Translations under genes and position numbers: made by a program
The notes under the pieces: model-generated
The model's database searches: none
What the model was told of the DNA's origin: nothing
The model's input: only the letters and a program-made list of their open reading frames with translations
Shown: positions 18,533 through 24,649 of the stretch, one piece after another
Layout of the letters: each line of letters begins with the position of its first letter
How positions within the stretch are numbered: the first letter of the stretch is position 1
NCBI GenBank assembly: GCA_041749275.1
Contig: JBGTBQ010000305.1
Location: forward strand, 1 to 26,925
Direction of reading: 5' to 3'
Origin: JBGTBQ01 sp041749275
Lineage (GTDB): Bacteria; Acidobacteriota; Blastocatellia; Pyrinomonadales; Pyrinomonadaceae
Length of the DNA: 26,925 nt

Positions 18533-18808
18533 CTATACTTCGCGCAGTTCGGCCACGGTGTCGCGGATGCGCGCGGCCAGTTGCATGATGGTCTCGACAC
18601 GGCGGCGCGACTTCTCGCTCAGTTCTTCGCGCAGCAACAGTTGCGCCTGTCCCATCAACCCCGTCAGAGGGTTATTGATCTCGTGCCGCACGTGCGCCGC
18701 AAGATCGGCGACCTCCGTCAAACGCGCCTCGTACGCGGCGACGCGGTGCCGCAACTCTGTGACTCGTTCCGTTTCCGCCTCTTGTGTCTGAAGTCCGCTC
18801 TCGTCCAT
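18533..18808 (-). CDS. Stand-alone histidine kinase dimerisation (HisKA) domain protein
   Basis: The 91 residues contain a coiled-coil-like N-terminus (residues 9-35, TERVTELRHRVAAYEARL) and then a full HisKA H-box, HVRHEINNPLTGLMGQAQLL, with phospho-acceptor H42. The second helix (SRRRVETIMQLAARIRDTVAEL) completes the four-helix dimerisation unit. The protein ends there: no HATPase_c domain and no N, G1 or G2 boxes, and the stop is followed by a terminator, not a decayed remainder. It could be phosphorylated by another kinase, act as a phosphotransfer partner or act as a dominant dimerisation partner. Truncation of a longer kinase is the alternative. The start ATG has only a weak AAGG upstream. 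Confidence 0.8.
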   Translation of the reverse strand: MDESGLQTQEAETERVTELRHRVAAYEARLTEVADLAAHVRHEINNPLTGLMGQAQLLLREELSEKSRRRVETIMQLAARIRDTVAELREV

Positions 18809-19030
18809 CGTCGCCTTGCCCCCAAATGATTAGCTTACCGGGTATGACTATGGGCCGAAGACGACCGCGAACTTTCGGCGCCTCATGCGTCTTGACCTCT
18901 GGCATATTGTGCGCCCCGCACGATGACACTGACAAGCGCGAACGCTCACGGGAACGCTTCTACGATTGCGTTCGGAGTGACTGTTCAGATCGCCAGAAGA
19001 AGTAGCCGTCGCTGTGTGCGCGGTGAGCGT

Positions 19031-19059
19031 TTGACAATCGTCGCAACCGTTCGTAAATT
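19031..19059 (+). promoter_or_regulatory. Sigma-70 type promoter of the tRNA-Gln gene
   Basis: TTGACA (19031-19036) and TAAATT (19054-19059) are separated by 17 bases. The -35 is a perfect consensus match and the -10 is 4 of 6. The first base of the tRNA lies 16 bases after the -10. Confidence 0.8.
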
Positions 19060-19075
19060 CTACATGGTCACTTGT

Positions 19076-19149
19076 TGGGAGGTCGTCTAACGGTAAGACT
19101 GCGGACTCTGGATCCGCCTATCGGGGTTCGAATCCCTGCCTCCCAGCCA
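19076..19149 (+). tRNA. tRNA-Gln (anticodon CTG)
   Basis: The 74-base cloverleaf includes the encoded CCA. The acceptor stem TGGGAGG pairs with CCTCCCA, and the discriminator base is G. The D arm is GTC-TAACGGTAA-GAC, and the anticodon stem GCGGA/TCCGC holds the loop CTCTGGA with anticodon CTG at positions 34-36. The T arm CGGGG-TTCGAAT-CCCTG has one G-T pair. The 3' end is directly followed by AT-rich sequence and a restriction-gene fragment, typical of tRNA-linked integration sites. Confidence 0.97.
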
Positions 19150-19163
19150 ATTGTAATCAATAA

Positions 19164-19337
19164 GTTAAATCAAGCAAGTTTGAACCAATCACAATCCCGC
19201 TACCGCCGCTTGAAGAACAAAAGCACATCGTCGCCCACCTCGAGCGCGAGCAATCCCTCGTCAACGCCAACCGCGAACTGATCGAGATTTACGAGCAGAA
19301 GATCAAAGACGAAATCAATAAACTGTGGGAGAATTGA
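19164..19337 (+). pseudogene. 3' remnant of a type I restriction specificity (HsdS-like) gene
   Basis: In the frame ending at the TGA 19335-19337 there are 57 codons without a start. They read ITIPLPPLEEQKHIVAHLER, then SLVNANRELIEIYEQKIKDE and INKLWEN. The PLPPLEEQ-x-x-IV motif followed by a coiled-coil helix is the conserved C-terminal end of type I restriction-modification specificity proteins, or of methylases fused to one. The 5' part is missing, and a TAA lies directly upstream at 19161. The fragment begins 14 bases after the tRNA, so it is probably the residue of a genomic island inserted at the tRNA and later deleted. Confidence 0.75.
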
Positions 19338-19352
19338 AGCGAGGTGTAAACG

Positions 19353-19601
19353 ATGCAAACCATCAAAGGCATTTACCGCAACGGCCACATCGAGCTATCG
19401 GAGACGCCGAAAGAGATCAAAGAAGCGCGCGTTATCGTCACCTTCTTAAAGACGAACGGCGAGGCGTCGAATGAAACCGGCGGCGAAACAAGCTCCCAAA
19501 GCTTTGCCGAAGCCGCCGCGCATCTGATCGGCAGCGTTAAGAGCGGCGTCGGGGATTTATCAACGAATAAAGAATATCTGGAAGGCTTCGGACGTGATTA
19601 A
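19353..19601 (+). CDS. Antitoxin-like protein of a VapB/DUF104-type toxin-antitoxin pair
   Basis: The 82-residue protein begins MQTIKGIYRNGHIELSETP, the beta-strand N-terminus common to small antitoxins that precede PIN toxins (DUF104 or AF2212-like type). A variable polar linker and the C-terminal part AAAHLIGSVKSGVGDLSTN, which probably wraps the toxin, follow. Its ATG follows a GAGGTG stretch about 8 bases upstream. The stop overlaps the GTG of the PIN-like frame by 8 bp, the usual coupling in such pairs. The partner toxin is cut off, so the antitoxin is probably an orphan. Family assignment is moderate, because short antitoxins are easily confused. Confidence 0.65.
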   Translation: MQTIKGIYRNGHIELSETPKEIKEARVIVTFLKTNGEASNETGGETSSQSFAEAAAHLIGSVKSGVGDLSTNKEYLEGFGRD

Positions 19602-19644
19602 AAACATCATCGCCGACACGGGCACGCTCCTCGCCCTGGCTTTA
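19594..19644 (+). pseudogene. Truncated PIN-domain (VapC-like) toxin
   Basis: From the GTG at 19594 the frame reads VIKNIIADTGTLLALAL. This is the first strand of a PIN nuclease with its first catalytic Asp (in ADTG). After about 17 codons the PIN pattern disappears, and the rest of the open frame is Ala/Arg-rich and runs antisense into the next gene. The remaining three acidic residues of the PIN site cannot be found. The toxin is therefore inactive, and its loss is a probable deletion end point near 19645. Confidence 0.65.
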
Positions 19645-19728
19645 TTTTCGTCAGCGGCGATTGAGGCGGCGAGCACGAAGACCGCGGCCTCGAAGGCCGC
19701 CTCCCACCGAGGGTTGGAAGAATTAACA

Positions 19729-19764
19729 CGCGGGGCGCAACGAGTAAGTCGTATGCGCCCCGCG
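19729..19764. terminator. Hairpin between the toxin remnant and the convergent gene
   Basis: CGCGGGGCGCA (19729-19739) pairs perfectly with TGCGCCCCGCG (19754-19764) around 14 bases. It lies 10 bases beyond the stop of the minus-strand gene ending at 19775. No strong T-run is present on either side, so efficiency is uncertain. Confidence 0.6.
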
Positions 19765-19774
19765 CGGTCGGTCA

Positions 19775-20365
19775 TTACTGTTTACGTGCCGACGGGGCGG
19801 CATCGGGTTTCTTCTCAATGGTCGTGTCCACAATACCAAGATAGCCCGCTTCGCCTTTATCTATGCGGAGAACAACGAGGAAGCCGCGGCATTCCAACAC
19901 ACGGGACTCGCGCGCGCCCTCTTTCCGCGGCGCGGACCAAGCCGGCGGCAAGACGAGCCGCTTCGAGACATGCTCGGAGAACTCCGTCAGGCTCTCCCAC
20001 GGCGCTGGGGCGTTGTAGTGGACGCCAATTCGCCGGAGTTTGCCTTCCGCGAATCCGAGCGATAACTCTCCGACTCCCTTAAACTGTTCCTTCCTGATGT
20101 TCAGTTCGAGCATCCCGAGCGAGACGTTGAAGACCCCGCGCGCGACGCCGGGCGAAGCATCCTCCAACTCGTCGGAGCCGGGGAACATCTTACGCAACTC
20201 TTCCACGCTCATACCAAGATGCACGCCGCCGTAGTCGGGCGCTATCGAAATGTCGAAGTCGCACGTCCCCTGCTGCCCCGCCGCTGCGCGACCACACGCG
20301 AACGTGAGCATACAGATGAACAGGACTCTCCCAACCCGCGATGCCATGACTCTAGCCCTTCTCAT
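19775..20365 (-). CDS. Exported protein of unknown function
   Basis: With the ATG at 20365 the protein has 196 residues. This start is chosen because GGAGAGGGA lies four bases upstream and because it yields a signal peptide (VGRVLFICMLTFACGRAAA, cleavage likely before GQQ). The alternative ATG at 20347 is also possible. The mature part opens CDFDISIAPDYGGVHLGMSVEELRKMFPG; the GM-S-x-EELR-x-FPG segment resembles small exported modules that begin with an LGM-x-x-x-EV/L motif. A beta-rich middle (VGELSLGFAEGKLRRIGVHY) and a Lys/Ala-rich C-terminus follow. No catalytic motif is visible and I know no function. Confidence 0.7.
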   Translation of the reverse strand: MRRARVMASRVGRVLFICMLTFACGRAAAGQQGTCDFDISIAPDYGGVHLGMSVEELRKMFPGSDELEDASPGVARGVFNVSLGMLELNIRKEQFKGVGELSLGFAEGKLRRIGVHYNAPAPWESLTEFSEHVSKRLVLPPAWSAPRKEGARESRVLECRGFLVVLRIDKGEAGYLGIVDTTIEKKPDAAPSARKQ

Positions 20366-20522
20366 CACTTCCCTCTCCACGCACCTCGCTTGCGAAGAAC
20401 GACGCAAGCGCTCTCCCGCGATCAACTGTCTCATGCGACCGAGCGGCGGCGGGATAAACAGCGCCACCTTTGTAAAACGAAATCTTTCGCGGCGGGCAAC
20501 CGATGCAAGCTCATGCCTGTGC

Positions 20523-20879
20523 TCAGGCTCCCGGCTTTCTCCGGCGGGCCTCGGCTTTGATTAGCCACTCCAGCTTTCGCCGGTCGTCCGCCGTGATATA
20601 GCGTGCGAACCGCACGCCGAAGCCAATGCGCTCGACCACGTGCGCCGCGTGCCCCCATAGCGTCAGGCTTCCACCAGCCGGCAACATCAACTCGATCCGC
20701 AACAGCTCCCCCGTCTCGGCTGGCGCCGAACTGAAGACGAAGCAGCCGCCCTGCGACACGTCCGTCACCAGCCCATCTTGCTCTGTTGTGTCGGTCGCCC
20801 ATCGAGCGCGGAAGTTGACTCGCACGCGCTCGGAATCCCTACGCTCTTCGGGTCTCTGCCCCTCTCGCCCTGATTTCAT
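20523..20879 (-). CDS. PilZ-domain protein (probable cyclic-di-GMP receptor)
   Basis: The 118-residue protein consists of one PilZ beta barrel. The c-di-GMP-binding pattern is complete: RDSER gives RxxxR (R14, R18), and DVSQGG gives DxSxxG (D40, S42, G45). The strand pattern around GHAAHVVERIGFGVRFARY fits the rest of the barrel. A short basic C-terminal helix (KLEWLIKAEARRRK) follows. Single-domain PilZ proteins act through protein partners in motility, polysaccharide secretion or development. No partner gene adjoins it. It follows a low-information gap and precedes the exported protein on the same strand, 157 bp apart. Confidence 0.87.
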   Translation of the reverse strand: MKSGREGQRPEERRDSERVRVNFRARWATDTTEQDGLVTDVSQGGCFVFSSAPAETGELLRIELMLPAGGSLTLWGHAAHVVERIGFGVRFARYITADDRRKLEWLIKAEARRRKPGA

Positions 20880-21210
20880 GGCGGGCTGATTCTATCAGCC
20901 CTCGGCGAGCACCGAAAGTCCGACGGACGCTTGGAGCAACCTGTTCAAACCAATCAATCCAAGATCGGTGACGAAGTTGATTATGCAATCGAGGTCAAAC
21001 CGAGCCTTGTTGTGCAGCGCCTTCCCGCCTTTGACGAAACGGAAGTTGCGTGACAGTCTCTCTAAGCTCCTTGCGCCTGCCTCCTGTACTCGCACGCGGC
21101 GGCGCACGTCCCGAGCGTGCAATAGGCAAAACTCGACGCGCCTTTATGATAGAGTATACGAGATTCCAGCGGCTGTGTGATGGAGCTTTGATTCGAATGG
21201 AGGAACTTTC
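20880..21210. other. 331-bp intergenic region between divergent PilZ and one-TM genes
   Basis: No gene can be supported. A 75-codon frame on the minus strand (20895-21122) has no ribosome site and no recognisable similarity. TATGAT at 21145-21150 may be the -10 of the promoter for the gene at 21211, but no -35 match stands 17 bases before it. A Shine-Dalgarno GGAGGA (21199-21204) serves that gene. Confidence 0.5.
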
Positions 21211-21681
21211 ATGAGTCAGATGGAAGCGGAAAACAATGTGCGAACGGACGTGCCTTGGAAACGAATTGCGATTTACGCCGCGGTGCTTCTCGTCGTATTT
21301 CTGCTCGGCTTCGTCCCGATGTGGCTGACGGCCCGTGGGCGCGCGTCGGAACGCGACGCGGCGCGGCGCGAGTTGCGTCTCAGCGAGGTGCGGAACGGTC
21401 TCGCCTCGGCGACCATAGATGCGCGGCGCGGCGAGTACGAGCCGGCGCGGCAGGCGACGAGCGAATTCTACACCGCTCTGCGTAACCAGTTGGACGCCGC
21501 GGGCGGCGACTCTGACCTGACACCGGCGCAGCGTGAAAGCTTGCGCCCGCTGCTCGACCAGCGCGACAACCTCGTCACACTGCTGGCCCGGGGCGACCCA
21601 GCGTCCGCGGATCGCCTGTCCAACCTTTACCTCTCGTACCGAAAAGGCATGGGCGGCGCTCAAACATCGGGCGACAAATGA
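21211..21681 (+). CDS. One-TM protein with helical periplasmic domain, unknown function
   Basis: The 156-residue protein has a short N-terminal cytoplasmic part (MSQMEAENNVRTDVPWKR), one membrane helix at residues 19-41 (IAIYAAVLLVVFLLGFVPMWL), and then a long charged helical domain (residues 46-150) rich in Ala, Arg and Glu. This part has a helix pair around EVRNGLASATIDARRGEYEP that resembles a tetratricopeptide-like or coiled-coil bundle. Start: ATG with GGAGGA six bases upstream. No known family is recognised. It stands alone, convergent with the UspA gene. A scaffold or membrane-anchoring role would fit the architecture but is speculative. Confidence 0.72.
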   Translation: MSQMEAENNVRTDVPWKRIAIYAAVLLVVFLLGFVPMWLTARGRASERDAARRELRLSEVRNGLASATIDARRGEYEPARQATSEFYTALRNQLDAAGGDSDLTPAQRESLRPLLDQRDNLVTLLARGDPASADRLSNLYLSYRKGMGGAQTSGDK

Positions 21682-21835
21682 CCGGCGCACGCACGAGACG
21701 CGACACTCGGACGCTCCATCCGCGTTCTCACGTGGAATGCCGTCAAAGGGTTGAAGTTCTATCGCCCCGCCGGACTCGACTACCGCGCTCCATTGGGGAT
21801 GCCCGTGCGCGTCATCAATGATGGCGTGGCAGGGT

Positions 21836-22798
21836 TCAGGAGGCGGGCTGATTTGGGAACTGGAAGCGCACCACCTCGACGGAGCAGTGGGCGCGGGCAG
21901 CCACCGCCGCCGAGACACTGCCGAGCAGGAACATCCGCGCGCGGCTATCATGCCGCGTCGCGCCGACGAAAATCGAATCCGCGCCCCACTCTTGCGCGGC
22001 CTCGACCAACATGCGTTTCGGGTCGCCCTCTTTCACAAGCGGCGAAGCATTGAGTCCCCCCGCGCGCAGTTCGTCCGTCGCCTGCTCGACCACCTTTTCT
22101 ATCCACGACACTTCCTGCGTGTTAGTCCCGTCAATCAATTTCGTCAGGGACGGAATCAGGCGACCCACGACCGACGGCATCAAGGGGTCATGCACGGCGA
22201 CGACACGCGCCTCGCTGCCTTCGGGCCACCGTCGCGCCGCGATTGCGCCAGCCACTCTCGTGGAAGCCGGCCAGCCATCTATACCGACGATGATGCGGAC
22301 GGGAGCCGGCTCGACCTCGACCCTGCCGCGGGCAACTCTCACCGAACAGCGCGCCTCGGTGACGACCTTCTGCGAGACGCTCCCCAGAACAAGTCGTCCG
22401 AGGGCTGAACGGCCCTGCGACCCGACGACGACGAGGTCGGGCCGCCACTCATCAGCCTTCTTCACCACTTCCCACGCGGGCGAGCCGGCGAGGGCTTCGG
22501 CGCTCACCGTCCAGTCGGGGAAATTACTTCGCACGCGCTCCGCAGCTTGAAGGGCGAACCGCTTGGCTTCTTCAACAGCGGGCGGGGCGCTCGCTCTGGC
22601 ATCCGGGGTGGAAGCCGGTTGGCCCGTGCTCTGCTCCCCTTCGACCAACTCGTAACTCGACAGCGGCGGCGGCGGCAGCCAGACCTCGGCCACCGAGACG
22701 ACGAGCGTCTCGGCGTGGCGCGGCAGCCCCGCGCGGAGCAGGTCATCGAGCGCGGCCTCGGCGCAGTCGGAAGCATCATATCCTATTAGAATTTTCAT
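21836..22798 (-). CDS. Tandem universal stress protein (UspA family)
   Basis: The 320 residues form two Usp domains. The first (1-160) starts MKILIGYDASDCAEAALDDL and has a complete ATP-binding motif G126-S-Q-G-x9-G-S (GSQGRSALGRLVLGS). It carries an inserted Pro/Ala-rich loop (about residues 45-75). The second (about 165-315) starts IIVGIDGW and ends in GATRHDSRARMFLLGS, in which the second glycine of the motif is replaced, so ATP binding is probably lost there. Such proteins act in the cytoplasm under energy or ionic stress. The gene follows the CPA2 antiporter after 44 bp on the same strand, suggesting regulation or sensing linked to ion transport. Confidence 0.9.
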   Translation of the reverse strand: MKILIGYDASDCAEAALDDLLRAGLPRHAETLVVSVAEVWLPPPPLSSYELVEGEQSTGQPASTPDARASAPPAVEEAKRFALQAAERVRSNFPDWTVSAEALAGSPAWEVVKKADEWRPDLVVVGSQGRSALGRLVLGSVSQKVVTEARCSVRVARGRVEVEPAPVRIIVGIDGWPASTRVAGAIAARRWPEGSEARVVAVHDPLMPSVVGRLIPSLTKLIDGTNTQEVSWIEKVVEQATDELRAGGLNASPLVKEGDPKRMLVEAAQEWGADSIFVGATRHDSRARMFLLGSVSAAVAARAHCSVEVVRFQFPNQPAS

Positions 22799-22842
22799 TT
22801 TGTCACTCCCCCAAATTTTGATGGTTAACTCCGTATTCGATT

Positions 22843-24093
22843 TCAGCCGATGCGGCAGTGGTCGCCTTCGCGGAGGATGCCGCCCGCGTCGTCCGTTGCG
22901 ATCTGAGCGTGGGCCGCCGCCTCACTGGCGAAGAGCAGCTTGATGAAGGGCGGGGCGATGAGCGTCGTGGCGATGGCCATAAACAGCACGACGCCGTAGA
23001 ACTGCGCGCTGATGATGCCGAGGCTCAAGCCCAACTGCGCGACGACAATGCCGACTTCGCCGCGCGGCACCATCCCCATCCCGACCTGCGCCGCCCGCCG
23101 CCATCCTAAGCTCAACGCGCCCGCGCCGCAGGCTAGCAGCTTCGTGGCGACGGCCACAAGCGTGACGACGATTGAGAGCGCGATGACCGACGGGTCGCGG
23201 AAGACCGACAGGTCGAGTTGCATCCCGATATTGACGAGAAAGAACGGCACCATGAATTCGGTCACACCGTTCGTCTGCTTGTGCATCGTGTGGTGGACTT
23301 CGGTCGGCTCGGCGAGCGCCATCCCGGCGAGAAAGGCGCCGATGATCGCGGCGACGCCGATGTAGGTGGCCGCCGCCGACAGACCCAAACACAGAATGAG
23401 ACCGAAGACGAAGAACGAATGACCGACTCTCAGGCGGTCAACTCGCGGCGCGGCGCGCTTGATAACAGGCGCGCCGACGAAGGTCACGAAGAGCGTGAAG
23501 CCGATGGCGAGCGCGGCGGTCGTCCCGATCTCGATGAGGTCGAGGCTGCCGGCGGCGGTGCCCGAAACTATCGCCAACACGATCAGGCCGAGGATGTCGT
23601 CAATCACCGCCGCGCCGAGGATGATGCGCGCGGTCGGCGCGTCCAGAAGTCCCATCGCCGAGAGCACGCGCGCCGTGATGCCGACCGAGGTGGCGACCAT
23701 CGCCGTGCCGAGAAAGAGCGCCTGCACGTCGTCCCCGCCCCACGCGCGCATCAGCAGCCAGCCGCCCGCGAACGGCGCCAACACGCCGAGCACCGCGACG
23801 ATGCCCGCCATCTTCCCCACACGCAGAATGGCCGCGGGTTTGGTTTCGAGTCCGACGTTGAAGAGCAGAAAGATGACGCCGATCTCGGCCAGCACGTTGG
23901 TTATCTCGGACGGCGCGATGAGACCGAGCAGGCTCGGGCCGATGATGATGCCGGCCAGAATCTCGCCCGCCACCGCCGGCTGGCGTATCCGCTCGAACAG
24001 TTCCGCGAATAGCTTGGCCGCGGCGAGCATGACGAAGAGCGTCAGGATCACGCCCGCGCCTTCACCCGTCGAGGCTGCAAGAAAAAGGTTCAT
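22843..24093 (-). CDS. Cation:proton antiporter, CPA2 (KefB/NapA-like) family
   Basis: The 416-residue inner-membrane protein has about 12 or 13 membrane helices. It contains the family core: QPAVAGEILAGIIIGPSLLG early on, the double acidic site IDDILGLIVL (D165, D166), and GAFLAGMALAEP. Two adjacent Asp residues are known for electrogenic Na+/H+ exchangers such as NapA. The glycine-rich PRGEVGIVVAQLGLSLGII segment corresponds to the late conserved helix pair. No C-terminal RCK domain is present; the protein ends in a His/Asp-rich short tail. It exports Na+ or K+ against H+. It is upstream of, and probably co-transcribed with, the UspA gene. Confidence 0.92.
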   Translation of the reverse strand: MNLFLAASTGEGAGVILTLFVMLAAAKLFAELFERIRQPAVAGEILAGIIIGPSLLGLIAPSEITNVLAEIGVIFLLFNVGLETKPAAILRVGKMAGIVAVLGVLAPFAGGWLLMRAWGGDDVQALFLGTAMVATSVGITARVLSAMGLLDAPTARIILGAAVIDDILGLIVLAIVSGTAAGSLDLIEIGTTAALAIGFTLFVTFVGAPVIKRAAPRVDRLRVGHSFFVFGLILCLGLSAAATYIGVAAIIGAFLAGMALAEPTEVHHTMHKQTNGVTEFMVPFFLVNIGMQLDLSVFRDPSVIALSIVVTLVAVATKLLACGAGALSLGWRRAAQVGMGMVPRGEVGIVVAQLGLSLGIISAQFYGVVLFMAIATTLIAPPFIKLLFASEAAAHAQIATDDAGGILREGDHCRIG

Positions 24094-24325
24094 TATTTTC
24101 TCTCTTCTTCAGATAAGTAACACGCGCTCTCAGCGATCATAAAGTTGTCGCCACACAAGTTGAGCAATCTTCTTCGACACGACTAAGCCAACCAAATTTC
24201 GTGGGTGAAGCCACTGACCAGCGGAGAGTATGCATATTGGACAGACTTGCCGTGCTGGCCGGTATCACTTCGACAAGTCACACTACCGCCTGACACTAAA
24301 CCTTAATTGTAAGAGCGGAGTGTTG
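24094..24325. other. Intergenic stretch upstream of the CPA2 gene, no gene seen
   Basis: Together with the repeats that follow (24326-24592) this makes a gene-free gap of about 556 bp. On the minus strand, GAAGAGAGA lies just before the CPA2 ATG as a possible ribosome site. TATGAT near 24140 on the minus strand could be a -10, without a convincing -35. The stretch is more AT-rich than its neighbours. Confidence 0.5.
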
Positions 24326-24355
24326 GCGGCGTAAGAGTGTAAACACTTACGCCGC
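24326..24355. repeat. Hairpin GCGGCGTAAG...CTTACGCCGC
   Basis: GCGGCGTAAG (24326-24335) pairs perfectly with CTTACGCCGC (24346-24355). TGT/ACA can extend the stem after a two-base bulge, leaving a tiny loop. It lies at the left border of the repeat cluster and may be part of it or the terminator of the minus-strand CPA1 gene. Confidence 0.6.
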
Positions 24356-24361
24356 GAAGGT

Positions 24362-24407
24362 GAAAATGCTTAGAGCTTGTCTCAGAAAATGCTTAGAGCT
24401 TGTCTCA
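24362..24407 (+). repeat. Two tandem 23-bp units
   Basis: The unit GAAAATGCTTAGAGCTTGTC plus TCA occurs twice back to back without mismatch. Its last part, AGAGCTTGTCTCA, is also the start of the terminal inverted repeat of the adjacent element, and AGAGCTTGTCT recurs at about 24594-24604. This suggests duplication at the edge of an inserted element. Confidence 0.85.
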
Positions 24408-24592
24408 AAAGCCCCGCGAGGGGCGAAATGTTTATAGCTCGCAGGCGTTCTCTGTTCCTCTCTCAGCCCCGGAGGGGCGGCAGCGTCCACATGCCGCTCC
24501 TGACGGAGCTGCATCTCTCAGAGCGGGCGGCGTGCTATAAACATTCCGCTCCTGACGGAGCTGACTCCAAGCTGACTTTTGAGACACGCTCT
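24395..24592. mobile_element. MITE-like element with nested inverted repeats (~198 bp)
   Basis: The terminal arms AGAGCTTGTCTCAAAAG (24395-24411) and CTTTTGAGACACGCTCT (24576-24592) are complementary at 16 of 17 positions. Inside, AATGTTTATAGC (24427-24438) pairs perfectly with GCTATAAACATT (24534-24545), and CCGCTCCTGACGGAGCTG occurs twice (24494-24511, 24546-24563). Small palindromes such as GCCCCGCGAGGGGC fill the rest. It has no coding capacity. A decayed relative lies at 7635-7741. The pattern fits a non-autonomous transposable or palindromic dispersed element; the mobilising enzyme is not visible. Confidence 0.7.
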
Positions 24593-24649
24593 GAGAGCTT
24601 GTCTAATAAGACTTTGACCAGTGTTCCCGCGTTTGAAAGGACAGTCCTC

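Noticed and set aside
19645..20082. Continuation of the PIN toxin frame to 162 codons.
   Set aside because: After residue 17 the PIN pattern is lost, and the frame runs antisense through the exported-protein gene.
20895..21122. 75-codon minus-strand frame in the PilZ/one-TM gap.
   Set aside because: No ribosome site, no recognisable motif; kept only as a remark in the intergenic entry.
20995..21951. 318-codon minus-strand frame across the one-TM gene.
   Set aside because: It crosses an intergenic gap and two genes, has no ribosome site, and overlaps better-supported frames.
23218..24012. 264-codon plus-strand frame rich in Arg, Asp and Glu.
   Set aside because: Antisense to the CPA2 antiporter; composition is that of a shadow frame.
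24326..24607. Repeat cluster considered as a CRISPR array.
   Set aside because: Units are tandem or palindromic without regular spacers of uniform length, and no cas gene is present.
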